Position numbers and translations under genes: made by a program
The notes under the pieces: generated by a model
What the model was told of the DNA's origin: nothing
Databases searched by the model: none
Seen by the model: the letters and a program-made list of their open reading frames with translations, nothing else
Source: Brumicola pallidula DSM 14239 = ACAM 615
Lineage (GTDB): Bacteria > Pseudomonadota > Gammaproteobacteria > Enterobacterales > Alteromonadaceae
Direction: 5' to 3'
Assembly: GCF_000428905.1 (NCBI RefSeq)
Contig: NZ_KE386817.1
Location: forward strand, 1 to 64,000
Length of the DNA stretch: 64,000 nucleotides
In this document: positions 8,948 through 19,408 of the stretch, piece by piece
Layout: each line of letters begins with the position of its first letter
How positions within the stretch are numbered: the first letter of the stretch is position 1

Positions 8948-11900
8948 TTAATGTCGTCCGCTGTCGCATCTATTGGAGGAAATGGTTTCGCTTTGTATTC
9001 AGGAATAGGTTGTTCTTTAATTTTTTCTTGTAAATAAGCAATGCCTTTATTTAACTGCGCATCAATGCCTTTATATGTAGCGTGTGGCATATTGTTGACT
9101 TCAATGTCTGGCGAAATACCACGCCCTTCTGTGATCCAGCGCCCGTCCATCGCAAATACTGGGAATTCAGCTACCCTTGCCATACCGCCATCAACAACCG
9201 AGTTACCGCCACTGAGCCAAACACCAGCACCTGCGGTTTGTTTTCCAATTACAGTGCCTAAATCTAAGGCTTTAATTCCGGCAGTAAATGTTTCACCATC
9301 TGAATAAGTGAACTCATCCGCTAACACCACCAAATGGCCTCTAAAGGCTTGCTGCATATTGGTCGAACGTTGGCCATTGGTGCTTTGCCAAAATGACCAT
9401 GCGCGTCTTAATAGTTTTTCAATAATAATACTATCGATATTACCTCCTCTATTGCGGCGTACATCAATAATCAAACCCTGTTTTTTATATTGAGCGTAAA
9501 ATTCCTTTGCGAAGGTGGACAGATCGCTTCCTGTCATTGCATACAGATGCAAATAACCGATATCTTGGTCTTGCTCAGCAACTTTACTTGCATTCGAATA
9601 GACCCAATTGCGGTATCTATAGCGCCCTTCATTTCCACTCGATTCAGGTTTAACAATGGTATTAATTTGTTCACCATTACGTTCCAAAGTTAATAAAACC
9701 TGCTTGCCTGACTGAAACTTCAGTTGTTTAACTAAATCAGCAACGGTTGTGATGGCCGTATTGTTGATTGCTTTCACAATGTCGCCGTTCATCGCATTGA
9801 CGCCGGGACTGGCCAAGGGCGAGGCTTCATCTGGTAATTCAGGATCGTGCAGGTAAATATGCGAAACCAAGACGCCATCGACAGAGTCGAGAAATGCAGC
9901 ACCTAACGAAGACGAGGAAGCGGTCTCATCATTGTCGATAATGTCACCACCTCTTACTTGCGAGTGCAAGGCATTCAATTCACCCATCATTTGCTTAAAA
10001 ATATCGTTTAGCTCGCGCCTGTCTGTCAATCTTTTTAATAAAGGTTCATACTTCGCTTTAGTAGCCAACCAATCGACACCACGCATATCCGTTTCGAACA
10101 ACGAATCTCTGTGCATAAGCCAAGCATCTTTAAATATTTGACGCCATTCATTACGAGGCTCAATTCTGATTTTCCAGCCTTGAGTCTGCACCATATTGTC
10201 TCGCGCATTACTAGGGAAGATCGAGCCCGCAGACACTACATACATTGAAGTAGCAGCGCGACGACCTTTCTGTATGAGGATTGATTCACCGTCTTTAGAC
10301 AGTTCGTAAGCACTAATTGCTGATGTATAGGTTTTTAAAGAGGGGTCATATTTAATCCCAATTGACTTTAAATCAGGTCTTGAATTAGGTTCATTCACTT
10401 GGTCAATAACGTATAAGAAACGAGAATTCGCGGACAGCTGTGAATAATTACCCGCACTTACCGGTACTTTCCAAAGCCGTTTCTGAATACCTTGCCACGT
10501 AATCTCGATTGATGTTTTTTGATCTGCGTCAGCGTTTTTCTTAGATGACATTTGGTCTTGTAACTTATCGCTTTCATCTTGCTCGTCACTTGGGAACGCA
10601 TCATCCTCATTTTCTTCAATTTTATCAACGTCTTCATCGTCAGTTTTAGATAATAATCCGATGCGTTCCTGAGGTTGTGCAAATGGAAACTTTGAGGCTG
10701 CGTTTAATGCAATAGCATAGATTTCTGCCTTACGATCAAACGCAGGCCCCATATTTCTATCACCCCATGGACTGTTCGGGTTTGCATTAAAGTTTCGGTC
10801 TGATAAAAAATACAACCACTTACCGTCGGCACTAAATGTAGGTGAGTATGATTCATACTTCTGACTGGTTAGCGTTTCTGACTTTTCTTGTGATAATGAA
10901 TGCAGTATCACTGACGTACGCTCGTTACCCGCCTTAACGTAAGCAAGCGCAATGGTATCGTTATCTTTGAACCAGTTAAAACTGCTAACGCCAGAAGCAA
11001 TGTTATTCAATAATAGGGTATTTTCACCCGATGCAATATCTAACAGGAACAACTCCCCCTGTTTTGTATCATGCGCGAGTTTTGAGCCATCGGGCGACAA
11101 CCACATATTTAAGCGTGATGTCTTGCCATCATTAGTCAATTTTTTTGGCGGTGTTTGACCATCTAACCAAAACTGCCAAACTTCACTTTCACCACTGTCG
11201 TCATTGAATGTAAAAACCGATTTATTATCGATATTGAGGATTGCATTTCTGCTGCGAGACGTCGGCTTTGTATTGATTTCTACCAGTCTTTTAGTGTCTG
11301 TCCCGGCGACGGCAATTCTGCCCCTGGCGGTTACAACGACTTTATTGCCTTTTGGCGATAATGAGACGTGCGATAGGCGCTCGAGTGGCTTTTCAATCCA
11401 GCGTTCACGCAAATGCGGAAAATCTGACGTGAGTGCAATACTTACTTTTTCACTGCTATTTTGCACTAGATCTAAGATAATAATATCTGCACCAAGTTGA
11501 TAGGCAATTGTGCCATTGTGCATAGAGGCACTGCGAACTCCCCATTCAATATATTTGGTGACGGGTTCAGCGTTTTCGCCATTTAATGACATACGCCATA
11601 AATTGTCGATACCGCTTTGGTTGCTAATGAAGTAGAGGTGTTGATTAAATAGCATCGGATTTTTTACCGACCCAGTGTGCGCCTCGGTTAATTTTGTCGC
11701 TTCCTCTACATTATCCAAGTTATACTGCCACAGCTCACCCGTTGCTCCACCTTTATATTGGTTAGCATTATCCGTTGATATTTGCAGGCCATGCTGCACA
11801 AAATAAAGCGTATTGGTTTTATCATCAATAACGCCTTCTACCGCATCTGAGACTTGAATATTATTAACAACTAAGGTCTTAGGATCGACTGTTTTAAGCA

Positions 11901-12351
11901 CCCAACTGTTCGCGGGGCCCGTAATCGTTGTCGATGTTGCATATACAATGTCTCCGCTTTGGGTCCACCCTTTAACCATTGCTCGGCTATTTTCAAACGT
12001 AATACGTTTTGGTGCACCGCCTGTTACAGAGGTTAAATACACCTCAATAGTACCTTCATAATTTGCAGAAAAAGCCACCTGTTGACCACTTGGTGAAATG
12101 AAGGGCGTTATTTCTTCAGCAGAATGCGTGGTTAGTCTCACCGCTTCATTTTTTACCAATCCACTTTGATGATTGACTCTCCATAAGTCGCCTTCAGCAG
12201 CAAATACAATTGTATTATCGTGAATACTAGGGGTTCTAAAATAACCCGCATTAGATACGTCTATTGATGCAATTGCTTGACTTGATAAAATACTAAGTCC
12301 GATTGAAAAAAGAGCTAGCTTCGAAAGTGAATATCGACATATTGGTATCAT
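8944..12351 (-). CDS. Tricorn protease homologue, S41-family peptidase with beta-propellers and PDZ domain
   Basis: A 1135-residue exported protein. Residues 1-28 form a signal peptide (SSQAIA before the cut). Two WD40/TolB-like propellers occupy roughly residues 30-670, an acidic low-complexity insertion lies near 570-605, a PDZ domain near 830-900 and the S41 catalytic domain near 930-1090. The active-site serine is in FTYSDGETFTAG near residue 1013. Archaeal tricorn degrades oligopeptides made by the proteasome; bacterial homologues with signal peptides act in the periplasm. RBS AAGG precedes the ATG. It overlaps the downstream propeller gene by 4 bp. Confidence 0.92.
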   Translation of the reverse strand: MIPICRYSLSKLALFSIGLSILSSQAIASIDVSNAGYFRTPSIHDNTIVFAAEGDLWRVNHQSGLVKNEAVRLTTHSAEEITPFISPSGQQVAFSANYEGTIEVYLTSVTGGAPKRITFENSRAMVKGWTQSGDIVYATSTTITGPANSWVLKTVDPKTLVVNNIQVSDAVEGVIDDKTNTLYFVQHGLQISTDNANQYKGGATGELWQYNLDNVEEATKLTEAHTGSVKNPMLFNQHLYFISNQSGIDNLWRMSLNGENAEPVTKYIEWGVRSASMHNGTIAYQLGADIIILDLVQNSSEKVSIALTSDFPHLRERWIEKPLERLSHVSLSPKGNKVVVTARGRIAVAGTDTKRLVEINTKPTSRSRNAILNIDNKSVFTFNDDSGESEVWQFWLDGQTPPKKLTNDGKTSRLNMWLSPDGSKLAHDTKQGELFLLDIASGENTLLLNNIASGVSSFNWFKDNDTIALAYVKAGNERTSVILHSLSQEKSETLTSQKYESYSPTFSADGKWLYFLSDRNFNANPNSPWGDRNMGPAFDRKAEIYAIALNAASKFPFAQPQERIGLLSKTDDEDVDKIEENEDDAFPSDEQDESDKLQDQMSSKKNADADQKTSIEITWQGIQKRLWKVPVSAGNYSQLSANSRFLYVIDQVNEPNSRPDLKSIGIKYDPSLKTYTSAISAYELSKDGESILIQKGRRAATSMYVVSAGSIFPSNARDNMVQTQGWKIRIEPRNEWRQIFKDAWLMHRDSLFETDMRGVDWLATKAKYEPLLKRLTDRRELNDIFKQMMGELNALHSQVRGGDIIDNDETASSSSLGAAFLDSVDGVLVSHIYLHDPELPDEASPLASPGVNAMNGDIVKAINNTAITTVADLVKQLKFQSGKQVLLTLERNGEQINTIVKPESSGNEGRYRYRNWVYSNASKVAEQDQDIGYLHLYAMTGSDLSTFAKEFYAQYKKQGLIIDVRRNRGGNIDSIIIEKLLRRAWSFWQSTNGQRSTNMQQAFRGHLVVLADEFTYSDGETFTAGIKALDLGTVIGKQTAGAGVWLSGGNSVVDGGMARVAEFPVFAMDGRWITEGRGISPDIEVNNMPHATYKGIDAQLNKGIAYLQEKIKEQPIPEYKAKPFPPIDATADDIK

Positions 12352-12480
12352 GACTTACCTTGCATTTATTTATAACAGCGGAGGTGACGTCAACCTCAAG
12401 CTATGTTTACTTTTAATGGGGTCGTTAGATTTGTATTAACGACAAAGGTTACTGTGAGACGAAATCATCTATTTCGCTCA

Positions 12481-13746
12481 TTACTGCCCCATGCTCATTT
12501 GATGGACACGAATATTCTCTATTTCAGCAATGCGCAGCTGATCGCTAATTTGCTCGCCTACGCAGCCATTCAGTATGGCCTGTTTAACTATCTTTTTTGT
12601 ATCAAGCTTTTTTAAAGATAACAAATACGACTTTGCAATGTCAGACTGCGGATAAGGTTTATTAACCAATGTAGGCCCTCTTCCTTGAGCGTCACACCGA
12701 CAAGCATCTAAGAATTGAAAGAATCGAAGCTCATTTTTCAGTACGTTCATATTATCAATTAAAAAGACATGTAGTTTTTTAGGTGTTAACTCTCTAATTC
12801 TGTGACATTGAGTGTGGTTATCACTCGTCAGCTTGGCTATTTCTGTGAGTTTCTTAGGTATTTTTAAGCGCTGACAAAAGCGCTCAATGACCTCAATTCC
12901 GAGCTGTTCATGTTGGTACAATTTTGCATATCTTGCAAACGCTACGGGCTTACCAAAATCATGAGTTAACGCCGCAAATCTGGTCGGTAAGTCAAAGTGT
13001 AAATCCGCTGCACGCTGCAAAACTAGCATCGTATGCACAAACACGTCACCCTCAGGATGATGTTTAAAGGGTTGAGGAACCCCTCGCATATTTGCCAGCT
13101 CTGGGAAAAGGCCAAAATCTATCAGTGTTTCGAAAAACAAATACGGGTAAGGCTCCATCAATGCCCGCTCCGTTTCTTTGTATACCCGCTCTGCTACCAA
13201 GTGTGTTAGTTCACCATTATTAAACATATCAGACATGAGCTGTTTTGTTGACTTATGGATTTGCCATTGTGGTCCTAAACGCGCATAAAAACGAGCCACT
13301 CTCAATACTCTAACAGGATCCTCAGCAAACGATTCAGTAGTATGTTTTAACACTTTATTGATAAGATCTTCTTGACCATTGTAAGGGTCAAAAATGCGTC
13401 CATATTTATCCATCGCCATTGAGTTAATGGTTAGATCACGGCGCGCTAAGTCATATTCCAACGTGATATTTTTATTCGCATCTGCAGCAAACCCCCGATA
13501 TCCATTACCTGTTTTACGTTCAGTTCGTGCCAGCGCATATTCTTCTTTTGTTTTGGGGTGAAGATAAACTGGAAAATCATCACCTACTGATTGAAAGCCG
13601 AGACCTTCCATATTTTCTGTGCTTTCACCTACCACCACAAAATCTCTATCGTTGCACGCAACGCCTAACAGTTTATCGCGCACAGCCCCACCTACAAGAT
13701 AAACGTGTTGGAGTTCTTTTGGTGCATCAAATTCAATAGTAGGCAT
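12481..13746 (-). CDS. cca: CCA-adding enzyme (tRNA nucleotidyltransferase) with HD phosphohydrolase domain
   Basis: Adds or repairs the 3' CCA of tRNA. The nucleotidyltransferase head shows YLVGGAVRDKLLG and the metal motif DRDFVVVG, then EYALARTERK, RRDLTINSMA and EDPVRVLRVARF, all as in E. coli Cca. The HD domain follows, with LTHDFGKP near the centre. An upstream extension of 36 codons is open (to 13854), but it encodes the 14-bp repeat region and is not conserved in the family, so the ATG at 13746 is preferred; AGGA lies about 13 nt upstream. Divergent from the DUF1800 gene. Confidence 0.92.
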   Translation of the reverse strand: MPTIEFDAPKELQHVYLVGGAVRDKLLGVACNDRDFVVVGESTENMEGLGFQSVGDDFPVYLHPKTKEEYALARTERKTGNGYRGFAADANKNITLEYDLARRDLTINSMAMDKYGRIFDPYNGQEDLINKVLKHTTESFAEDPVRVLRVARFYARLGPQWQIHKSTKQLMSDMFNNGELTHLVAERVYKETERALMEPYPYLFFETLIDFGLFPELANMRGVPQPFKHHPEGDVFVHTMLVLQRAADLHFDLPTRFAALTHDFGKPVAFARYAKLYQHEQLGIEVIERFCQRLKIPKKLTEIAKLTSDNHTQCHRIRELTPKKLHVFLIDNMNVLKNELRFFQFLDACRCDAQGRGPTLVNKPYPQSDIAKSYLLSLKKLDTKKIVKQAILNGCVGEQISDQLRIAEIENIRVHQMSMGQ

Positions 13747-13780
13747 AGTAATTAGCGGTTTCCTAGCAGTAACGATAACT

Positions 13781-13822
13781 GTGTTGTAATAGCTGTGTTG
13801 TAATAGCTGTGTTGTAATAGCT
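13781..13822. repeat. 14-bp tandem repeat, three perfect units, in the cca leader
   Basis: The unit GTGTTGTAATAGCT occurs three times without mismatch, about 35-76 bp upstream of the preferred cca start. The unit is not a multiple of three, which argues against its being translated and for a position in the 5' leader. A TATTAT-like element further upstream on the minus strand (about 13840-13850) could be the promoter. Confidence 0.95.
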
Positions 13823-14042
13823 GTTTGCGATAACTGTTTGGTATAATAACCCAAATTTGAATCAGGTTGTTAACGTGACACGCTATAGCGACTTAATTAT
13901 CCCCTTAATTACTGTAAAGGTCACTACAACCGCCAAATGTTAGGCGAAAACCTGCGATAAAAGTAAAGTGTAAAGATAGTGTAATGTAGATTGTCGTTTA
14001 CAGCAGCTAGCAGTATGCTGAATCGGTAACTATTTTGAGTCT

Positions 14043-14094
14043 AGTGGGCTGGTCTATAAGCAGTCCGTAGTGGGCTGGTCTATAAGCAGTCCGT
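14043..14094. repeat. 26-bp direct tandem duplication upstream of the DUF1800 gene
   Basis: Two identical 26-bp units beginning AGTGGGCTGGTCTATAAGCA lie back to back and end 29 bp before the DUF1800 start codon, so they probably occupy the promoter or leader. No other copy was seen in the window. Confidence 0.95.
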
Positions 14095-14123
14095 ATAAGA
14101 ACATTAAATTTTTTGAGTAGAAT

Positions 14124-15479
14124 ATGCAAAAAAGTTCCCTGTACATCGCGTTTAACCGCTTTGGTTATGGTGCGACACCTGCCTTAGCGAAGTTGAATAT
14201 TCAAGATCCAAAAAAATGGTTATTAGATCAGCTCCGCGATTATTCTATTCAAAACCCTAAATGGACAAGTGAACAGGCCCTCAAACAAATATTCGCCTAC
14301 CGACATGATAGAAAAATGATACAGCAATCTGCGGAAAATAATAAAGCGATAACGTCGCTCAAAGACAAACGTCGAGAAATGATCAACAGCAGCAAAAAGC
14401 TCAGTGCACAAATCATACTACAAGCGATCCAAACCGAACAACCATTGCAAGCACGGCTACAAGACTTTTTTGCTAACCACTTTAGCCTTAGTAATACCAA
14501 TGCGAACATGCGAACAATCGCCCCCACATTAGAATCTGAAGCGATAGCGCCGCATCTAAATGGTTATTTTGCCGACATGTTAGTATCAGTTACTCGGCAT
14601 CCAGCGATGTTATATTACTTGAATAATGAGAGTTCAATTGGGCCTAACTCAGCACTCGGCCTGAAGCGCCAAAAACGTGGATTGAATGAAAACTTAGGTC
14701 GCGAAATTTTAGAGTTGCATACATTGGGGGTTAATGGGGGTTATACACAAAGCGACGTGCAGGCCCTTTCAAAATCCTTAACCGGTTGGAGTATTGGGGG
14801 TAAGAAAAAGCGCGAAGCACTGGGTTTTGTGTTTAAAGCATATGCACACGAACCTGGAGAAAAAATATTATTAGGCAAACGTTACGCTGCTGCAACGCGT
14901 AATAGTGATCAACAAGCTGTTGATATGCTTAACAGTCTTGCAACTCATGATCAAACTGCACAGCATCTATCGTATAAGATCGCGAAACACTTTATAGCTG
15001 ATTCACCACCGCAAACGCTGGTTCAGCAAATGGCAAAACGTTGGGTAGATACCAGAGGTCATATCCCAAGTGTCGTGACAATCATGATTGGACATCCATT
15101 GAGTTGGTTGCCAAAGTCAAGCAAGTTCAAAACACCCAGAGAATACGTCATTTCACTGCAGCGAGCTTGCCAACTTAGAAACACCAAACCAGATATTCTT
15201 AAAACCTTAGAAATATTGGGACAAGCACCCTACTCATCCGGCTCGCCCGCTGGCTTTTCTGATAACGCACAAGATTGGGCAAGTGCATCTGCGCTTATGG
15301 ATCGCATTGAATGGGCTGAGCATATCGCGGGGCAAGTTAAAATGTCGCCAATTGAGGTTGCAATGGTAGCGTTGGGCGATTTATTGAGTCCCTCAACAGC
15401 CCAACATATAATGCGTGCAGAGAGTAAACAACAGGGCTTAGCGATATTATTTATGAGTCCAGAATTTTTGAGGAGATAA
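14124..15479 (+). CDS. DUF1800 domain-containing protein
   Basis: A 451-residue DUF1800 protein. Family hallmarks are the start with NRFGYGATP, the LQDFFANHFSLS region near residue 115, MLYYLNN near residue 158, the ENLGREILELHTLGVNGGYTQSDVQALSKSLTGW block near residues 188-225, and a C-terminal SPEFLRR. DUF1800 proteins nearly always pair with a DUF1501 protein, here 4 bp downstream. The biochemical role is unknown; a cell-surface or secreted function is often assumed. No clear signal peptide is visible. Confidence 0.92.
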   Translation: MQKSSLYIAFNRFGYGATPALAKLNIQDPKKWLLDQLRDYSIQNPKWTSEQALKQIFAYRHDRKMIQQSAENNKAITSLKDKRREMINSSKKLSAQIILQAIQTEQPLQARLQDFFANHFSLSNTNANMRTIAPTLESEAIAPHLNGYFADMLVSVTRHPAMLYYLNNESSIGPNSALGLKRQKRGLNENLGREILELHTLGVNGGYTQSDVQALSKSLTGWSIGGKKKREALGFVFKAYAHEPGEKILLGKRYAAATRNSDQQAVDMLNSLATHDQTAQHLSYKIAKHFIADSPPQTLVQQMAKRWVDTRGHIPSVVTIMIGHPLSWLPKSSKFKTPREYVISLQRACQLRNTKPDILKTLEILGQAPYSSGSPAGFSDNAQDWASASALMDRIEWAEHIAGQVKMSPIEVAMVALGDLLSPSTAQHIMRAESKQQGLAILFMSPEFLRR

Positions 15480-15483
15480 CGCG

Positions 15484-16722
15484 ATGACCAATATAAAGAA
15501 TCCACGCAGAGAATTCATACGCTCAACAATTGCTGGGTGTGTGTTTTTATCCACTCCGACAATAGGTGCAGCGATCGCACATGCTACTGACAAGCAAGCG
15601 ACTGACACTAAAAATAAAAAAGTGGTTTGGATAATGTTACGCGGTGCGATGGATTCACTGCATGCGGTTATTCCGGCTTTTGATCCTGACTACTTCGCTT
15701 ATCGTGCGAATATTCTCAATGACATTAAAGGGTCTCTGCTGCCTCTAGACAATGGTTTTGCTTTGCACCCCGCATTTAAGCATTTGCACCAATTATACAA
15801 AAACAAACAATTTTCCCCAGTAATTGCAGTCGCTAGTGGCTACAGGGAACGATCACATTTTGACGCGCAAGACCAGATGGAAAGTGGCCTAAACGACATT
15901 GATCACGAAAATGGTTGGATGGCAAGAGCCCTACAACAATACCATGGCCAAGGTCTGGCTATTTCTCGCACCGTCCCTATCGCGTTGCGCACGAGTAAAG
16001 AGCCCTCAGCGAGTAAAGAGCCCTCAGCGAATAAAGAGCCCTCAGCAAATAAAGAGCCCTCAGCGAATAAGAATAAAGAGCCCTTAACAATTACATGGTA
16101 TCCATCCAGTTTTAAAGCCGCCGACGATGATCTGCTCGACCAACTAGAACTGCTGTATGAGAACGACGAGGAATTAGCAACGTTATTGCAGCAAGCAAAG
16201 GAACAACGCGATAAGCCAAATATGATGTCGACAGGTAAAACACGACCAAAGTTTACGCTGCTAGCGAATAGATGCGGTGAAATACTACAAAATGACGACA
16301 ACATTAATTGCGCTATGCTTGAGGTCGGTGGCTGGGATACTCACAATAACCAAGCTGGCCGCCTACATCGGCAATTTACTATGCTTGATGAAGGCATACA
16401 GTCTTTACAAGAAGGACTCGGAGAATCGTTTAAGGATACATTAGTGATAGTAACAACGGAATTTGGCAGAACCGTTGCATTAAATGGCACGGCCGGAACA
16501 GATCATGGCACGGCAAGCTGTTTATTCATGCTTGGCGGTAATATTCCGCAAGGGGGTCAAGTCTTAGGTAAGTGGCCCGGACTTTCCCAGAATCACTTAT
16601 TTGAAGCTAGAGATTTAATGCCTACATCCGATGTGAGACAGTGGATTGCCAGAGGGTTACAACATCACTGGGGACTAAAACAGGTGCAAATTAATACAAT
16701 ATTTCCAGATCTCTCGGCTTAA
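15484..16722 (+). CDS. DUF1501 family protein with Tat signal and hexapeptide repeats
   Basis: A 412-residue protein of the DUF1501 (sulfatase-like fold) family. It starts with a twin-arginine signal, RREFIRS followed by a hydrophobic stretch ending near AHA (residues 8-34), so it should be exported folded. Family motifs include WIMLRGAMDSLHAVIPA, YRERSHFDAQDQMESG, EVGGWDTHNNQ and VTTEFGRTVALNGTAGTDHG. Residues about 170-203 are repeats of the type S-A-N-K-E-P, produced by an 18-bp DNA repeat and absent from normal members. It is translationally close to the DUF1800 gene (stop and start 4 bp apart, RBS GAGGAG). Confidence 0.92.
   Translation: MTNIKNPRREFIRSTIAGCVFLSTPTIGAAIAHATDKQATDTKNKKVVWIMLRGAMDSLHAVIPAFDPDYFAYRANILNDIKGSLLPLDNGFALHPAFKHLHQLYKNKQFSPVIAVASGYRERSHFDAQDQMESGLNDIDHENGWMARALQQYHGQGLAISRTVPIALRTSKEPSASKEPSANKEPSANKEPSANKNKEPLTITWYPSSFKAADDDLLDQLELLYENDEELATLLQQAKEQRDKPNMMSTGKTRPKFTLLANRCGEILQNDDNINCAMLEVGGWDTHNNQAGRLHRQFTMLDEGIQSLQEGLGESFKDTLVIVTTEFGRTVALNGTAGTDHGTASCLFMLGGNIPQGGQVLGKWPGLSQNHLFEARDLMPTSDVRQWIARGLQHHWGLKQVQINTIFPDLSA
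15993..16083. repeat. 18-bp tandem repeat inside the DUF1501 gene
   Basis: Four full units of GAGTAAAGAGCCCTCAGC type at 15993-16064, differing only in the first bases of the later copies, followed by a duplicated GAATAA and a partial unit. They are in frame and give a Lys/Glu/Pro/Ser-rich linker. Confidence 0.95.
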
Positions 16723-17193
16723 CAGAAACCAAAACAGCATTTTGGAAGGCGTTTTCACTATAAGTATTAAAAGTAACGGAATATACAAATAAGGCTTAAT
16801 ATGCTCATTATAAAAGCATGACGACATCTATCGACAATGTAGATTACCCACAAATACTGACCGTGGACAACTCAATAATTGACCCACACATCTGACTGGA
16901 AATACATTGCTGCAATTATCAAACAATCGCAACAACTTCTGCGGCAGATGCTTTTAAGGCTCCTCGCCGCGAGTATCCATCTAAACTCATTTTAATGCTT
17001 GTGAGTTTGCCATATATGGACGGATATGGCGCCTACCATCGCTCTTAATATTTGCGTAAATAACAAAAGTTACATTTGCAATCAGATGACGTTGTGTCTT
17101 AAAATTTAGTTAAGGCAGTGTTCATACATGCATGCTACAAACCTGCCTAAAATAGTACAAATCAGTTAAAATAATAATAAAATAGGGTAAATC
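16723..17193. other. Intergenic region before the M49-like gene
   Basis: A 471-bp gap. It must hold the promoter of the downstream lipoprotein gene, which has AGGG at the right distance from its ATG. I see no conserved coding fragment, RNA gene or strong terminator in it. Confidence 0.4.
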
Positions 17194-18885
17194 ATGCATA
17201 AATATAAAATTACTGTCCTCAGCGCAATCGCCGTTGTTGTTATTGCTTCATTGGCAGGATGTTCAAAACCAGCAACTGAAACGCAAGAAAACACATCTGA
17301 ACAAACACCCGTTGCTGCGCAATCAACGCTACTTGTCGATGAGTCAAGACTCGACATCTATTATCCGGTTGAATTAACCGCCGATTTATCAAGCTATTCC
17401 CCGAATCAAAAGAAGATGTTGAGTGTGCTTATTGATGCATCTAAAATTATGGATGACTTGTTTTGGAAACAAGCGTTTGGTCAAGACAAATCTGGCTTTT
17501 TAGCAAGCATTGAGGATCCGAAAATTAGAGCCTTTGCTGATATTAACTATGGTCCATGGGATAGATTAAACGGTGACACTGCGTTTTTATCCGGAATGGA
17601 AGAGAAATCAAAAGGCGCACAATTTTATCCGGCGGATATGAGTAAAGAAGAATTCGAAGCCGCTAATTTTGAAGATAAACAAGGCCTTTACTCTATTGTC
17701 GTTCGTGACAAAAACGGAAATTTGAGCACACAAAAATATTCACAAGTGTACAAGTCCGAACTAACCGCCGCTGCTGAGCTGTTAGAGCAAGCAGCCACAT
17801 TAGCTGAAAACAAGTCCTTTGCCAGCTATTTGAATATGCGAGCAAAAGCCTTATTAACTGATAACTATCAAGCATCCGACTTCGCTTGGATGGACATGAA
17901 AACCAATCCTATTGATGTGGTTATTGGGCCAATTGAAGTTTATGAAGACCAGTTATACGGCTACAGAGCAGCCTTTGAATCATACGTGTTATTAAAAGAC
18001 CTATCTTGGAGTGAAAAACTAGCGAAGTACGCCGCTTACCTTCCTGAATTACAAAAAGGCTTACCCGTTGATGAAGCTTACAAAGCCCAAATGCCTGGCA
18101 CAGATGCGGATTTAAATGCCTATGACGTTATCTATTATGCGGGGCATTCAAATGCCGGTAGCAAAACGATTGCAATAAATTTGCCAAACGACGAAGAAGT
18201 ACAATTGCAAAAAGGCACACGCAGATTACAACTGAAAAATGCCATGCGTGCCAAATTCGACTTCATCATGTTACCCATTGCACAGCAATTAATTGTTGAA
18301 CAGCAACGCAAACACGTCACGTTTGACGCGTTTTTTGGCAACACCATGTTTCATGAAGTCGCTCATGGATTAGGTATCAAAAACCTGTTAAGTGGTGAAG
18401 GCACTGTTAGACAAGCATTAAAAGAGCACTCTTCGGCCTTAGAGGAAGGTAAAGCAGATATATTAGGCCTTTATATGGTGCGTCAGTTACTTGAAAAGGG
18501 CGCAATAACTGAAGGGGTTTTGGAAGACTACTATGTGACATTCATGGCTGGGATCTTCCGTTCAATTCGTTTCGGAGCCTCAAGTGCGCATGGCAAAGCA
18601 AACATGGTTAGGTTTAACTTTTTCAAACAAGAAGGTGCGTTCAAACGCAATGAAGAAGGCTTGTATTTAGTTGACATCGAAAAAATGGGTAATGCAATAG
18701 ACGCACTCTCAAACAAAATTCTTGTGCTACAGGGAGATGGAAACTATGCAGGCGTATCTGACATGGTTGCAACGATGGGTGTCATTAAACCTGATTTAGC
18801 CGCCGATTTGCAGAAACTGTCAGATGCACAAATTCCAGTTGATATTACCTTTAAACAAGGTAAAAAAATATTGGGCTTAAACTAA
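17194..18885 (+). CDS. M49 (dipeptidyl-peptidase III)-like zinc metallopeptidase, lipoprotein
   Basis: A 563-residue protein with a lipoprotein signal: hydrophobic residues 8-22 and the lipobox LAGC, so it should be attached to a membrane on the periplasmic side. The zinc site is HEVAHGLG near residue 387 and EEGKADILG near residue 417. This pair, an HExxH helix followed about 30 residues later by an E-E-x-K/R-A-D/E helix, is the M49 arrangement, though classical DPP III has an extra residue in the first motif (HExxGH). It probably hydrolyses peptides. It has its own promoter region and a long gap on both sides. Confidence 0.82.
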   Translation: MHKYKITVLSAIAVVVIASLAGCSKPATETQENTSEQTPVAAQSTLLVDESRLDIYYPVELTADLSSYSPNQKKMLSVLIDASKIMDDLFWKQAFGQDKSGFLASIEDPKIRAFADINYGPWDRLNGDTAFLSGMEEKSKGAQFYPADMSKEEFEAANFEDKQGLYSIVVRDKNGNLSTQKYSQVYKSELTAAAELLEQAATLAENKSFASYLNMRAKALLTDNYQASDFAWMDMKTNPIDVVIGPIEVYEDQLYGYRAAFESYVLLKDLSWSEKLAKYAAYLPELQKGLPVDEAYKAQMPGTDADLNAYDVIYYAGHSNAGSKTIAINLPNDEEVQLQKGTRRLQLKNAMRAKFDFIMLPIAQQLIVEQQRKHVTFDAFFGNTMFHEVAHGLGIKNLLSGEGTVRQALKEHSSALEEGKADILGLYMVRQLLEKGAITEGVLEDYYVTFMAGIFRSIRFGASSAHGKANMVRFNFFKQEGAFKRNEEGLYLVDIEKMGNAIDALSNKILVLQGDGNYAGVSDMVATMGVIKPDLAADLQKLSDAQIPVDITFKQGKKILGLN

Positions 18886-19408
18886 GAACTACATTTCGCT
18901 TTACCGTAAAGATACCTGATAGTTTTGGATTTGTAGCCAACTGAGGCGTAAAATTCAGTTTGAAAGTACTAACGAAATTCGACTTGAATATTACATAGAT
19001 AGGAAACGCCATGGACTTTGGTGTTTCCTAAGCTGGTTAATGTCATTTATTACTTTTAGCCTTATTTAGTTCAATTTAATATTAGTTAACCTTATGTTAA
19101 AAATTAGTTCGCTATGTTTAACAAGTGTCCTTCCGAAAACCCCAGCTACACTGGTATCCACTCGACACAACGAATACTAAAACACAAAAAAAAAGCGTAT
19201 TCCGTTTGCAAAAAATCAATATATTATAGACTTTGAGCTAATTGTAATTTAAATTTAGGCAAGGTAATTTGCGCGCTTCAACGTTTAAATCTTAAGCACG
19301 TTGAAACGTCGGATTAAAGGGAACTATATCTTGAAGATTGCGAATAATAAAAACAGAAAACGCAACTTATTAAAAATTTATAATTAACATTTATAAACGG
19401 AATAACAC
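18886..19408. other. Intergenic region between the peptidase and the TonB receptor
   Basis: A 523-bp gap. A near-perfect hairpin at about 19000-19031 (arms TAGGAAACGCC and GGTGTTTCCTA) may end transcription of the peptidase gene, although no T run follows. A second inverted pair TTCAACG/CGTTGAA lies at about 19277-19307 and might be an operator for the receptor gene. No coding fragment was recognised. Confidence 0.4.

Noticed and set aside
13781-16083. Repeat arrays considered as a CRISPR locus
   Set aside because: Units are contiguous with no spacers, differ between arrays, and no cas gene is present.
15903-16304. 133-codon open frame on the minus strand inside the DUF1501 gene, with its own repeats
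   Set aside because: Its repeats are simply the reverse reading of the 18-bp array; no family match, no RBS, and it lies wholly inside a well-supported gene.
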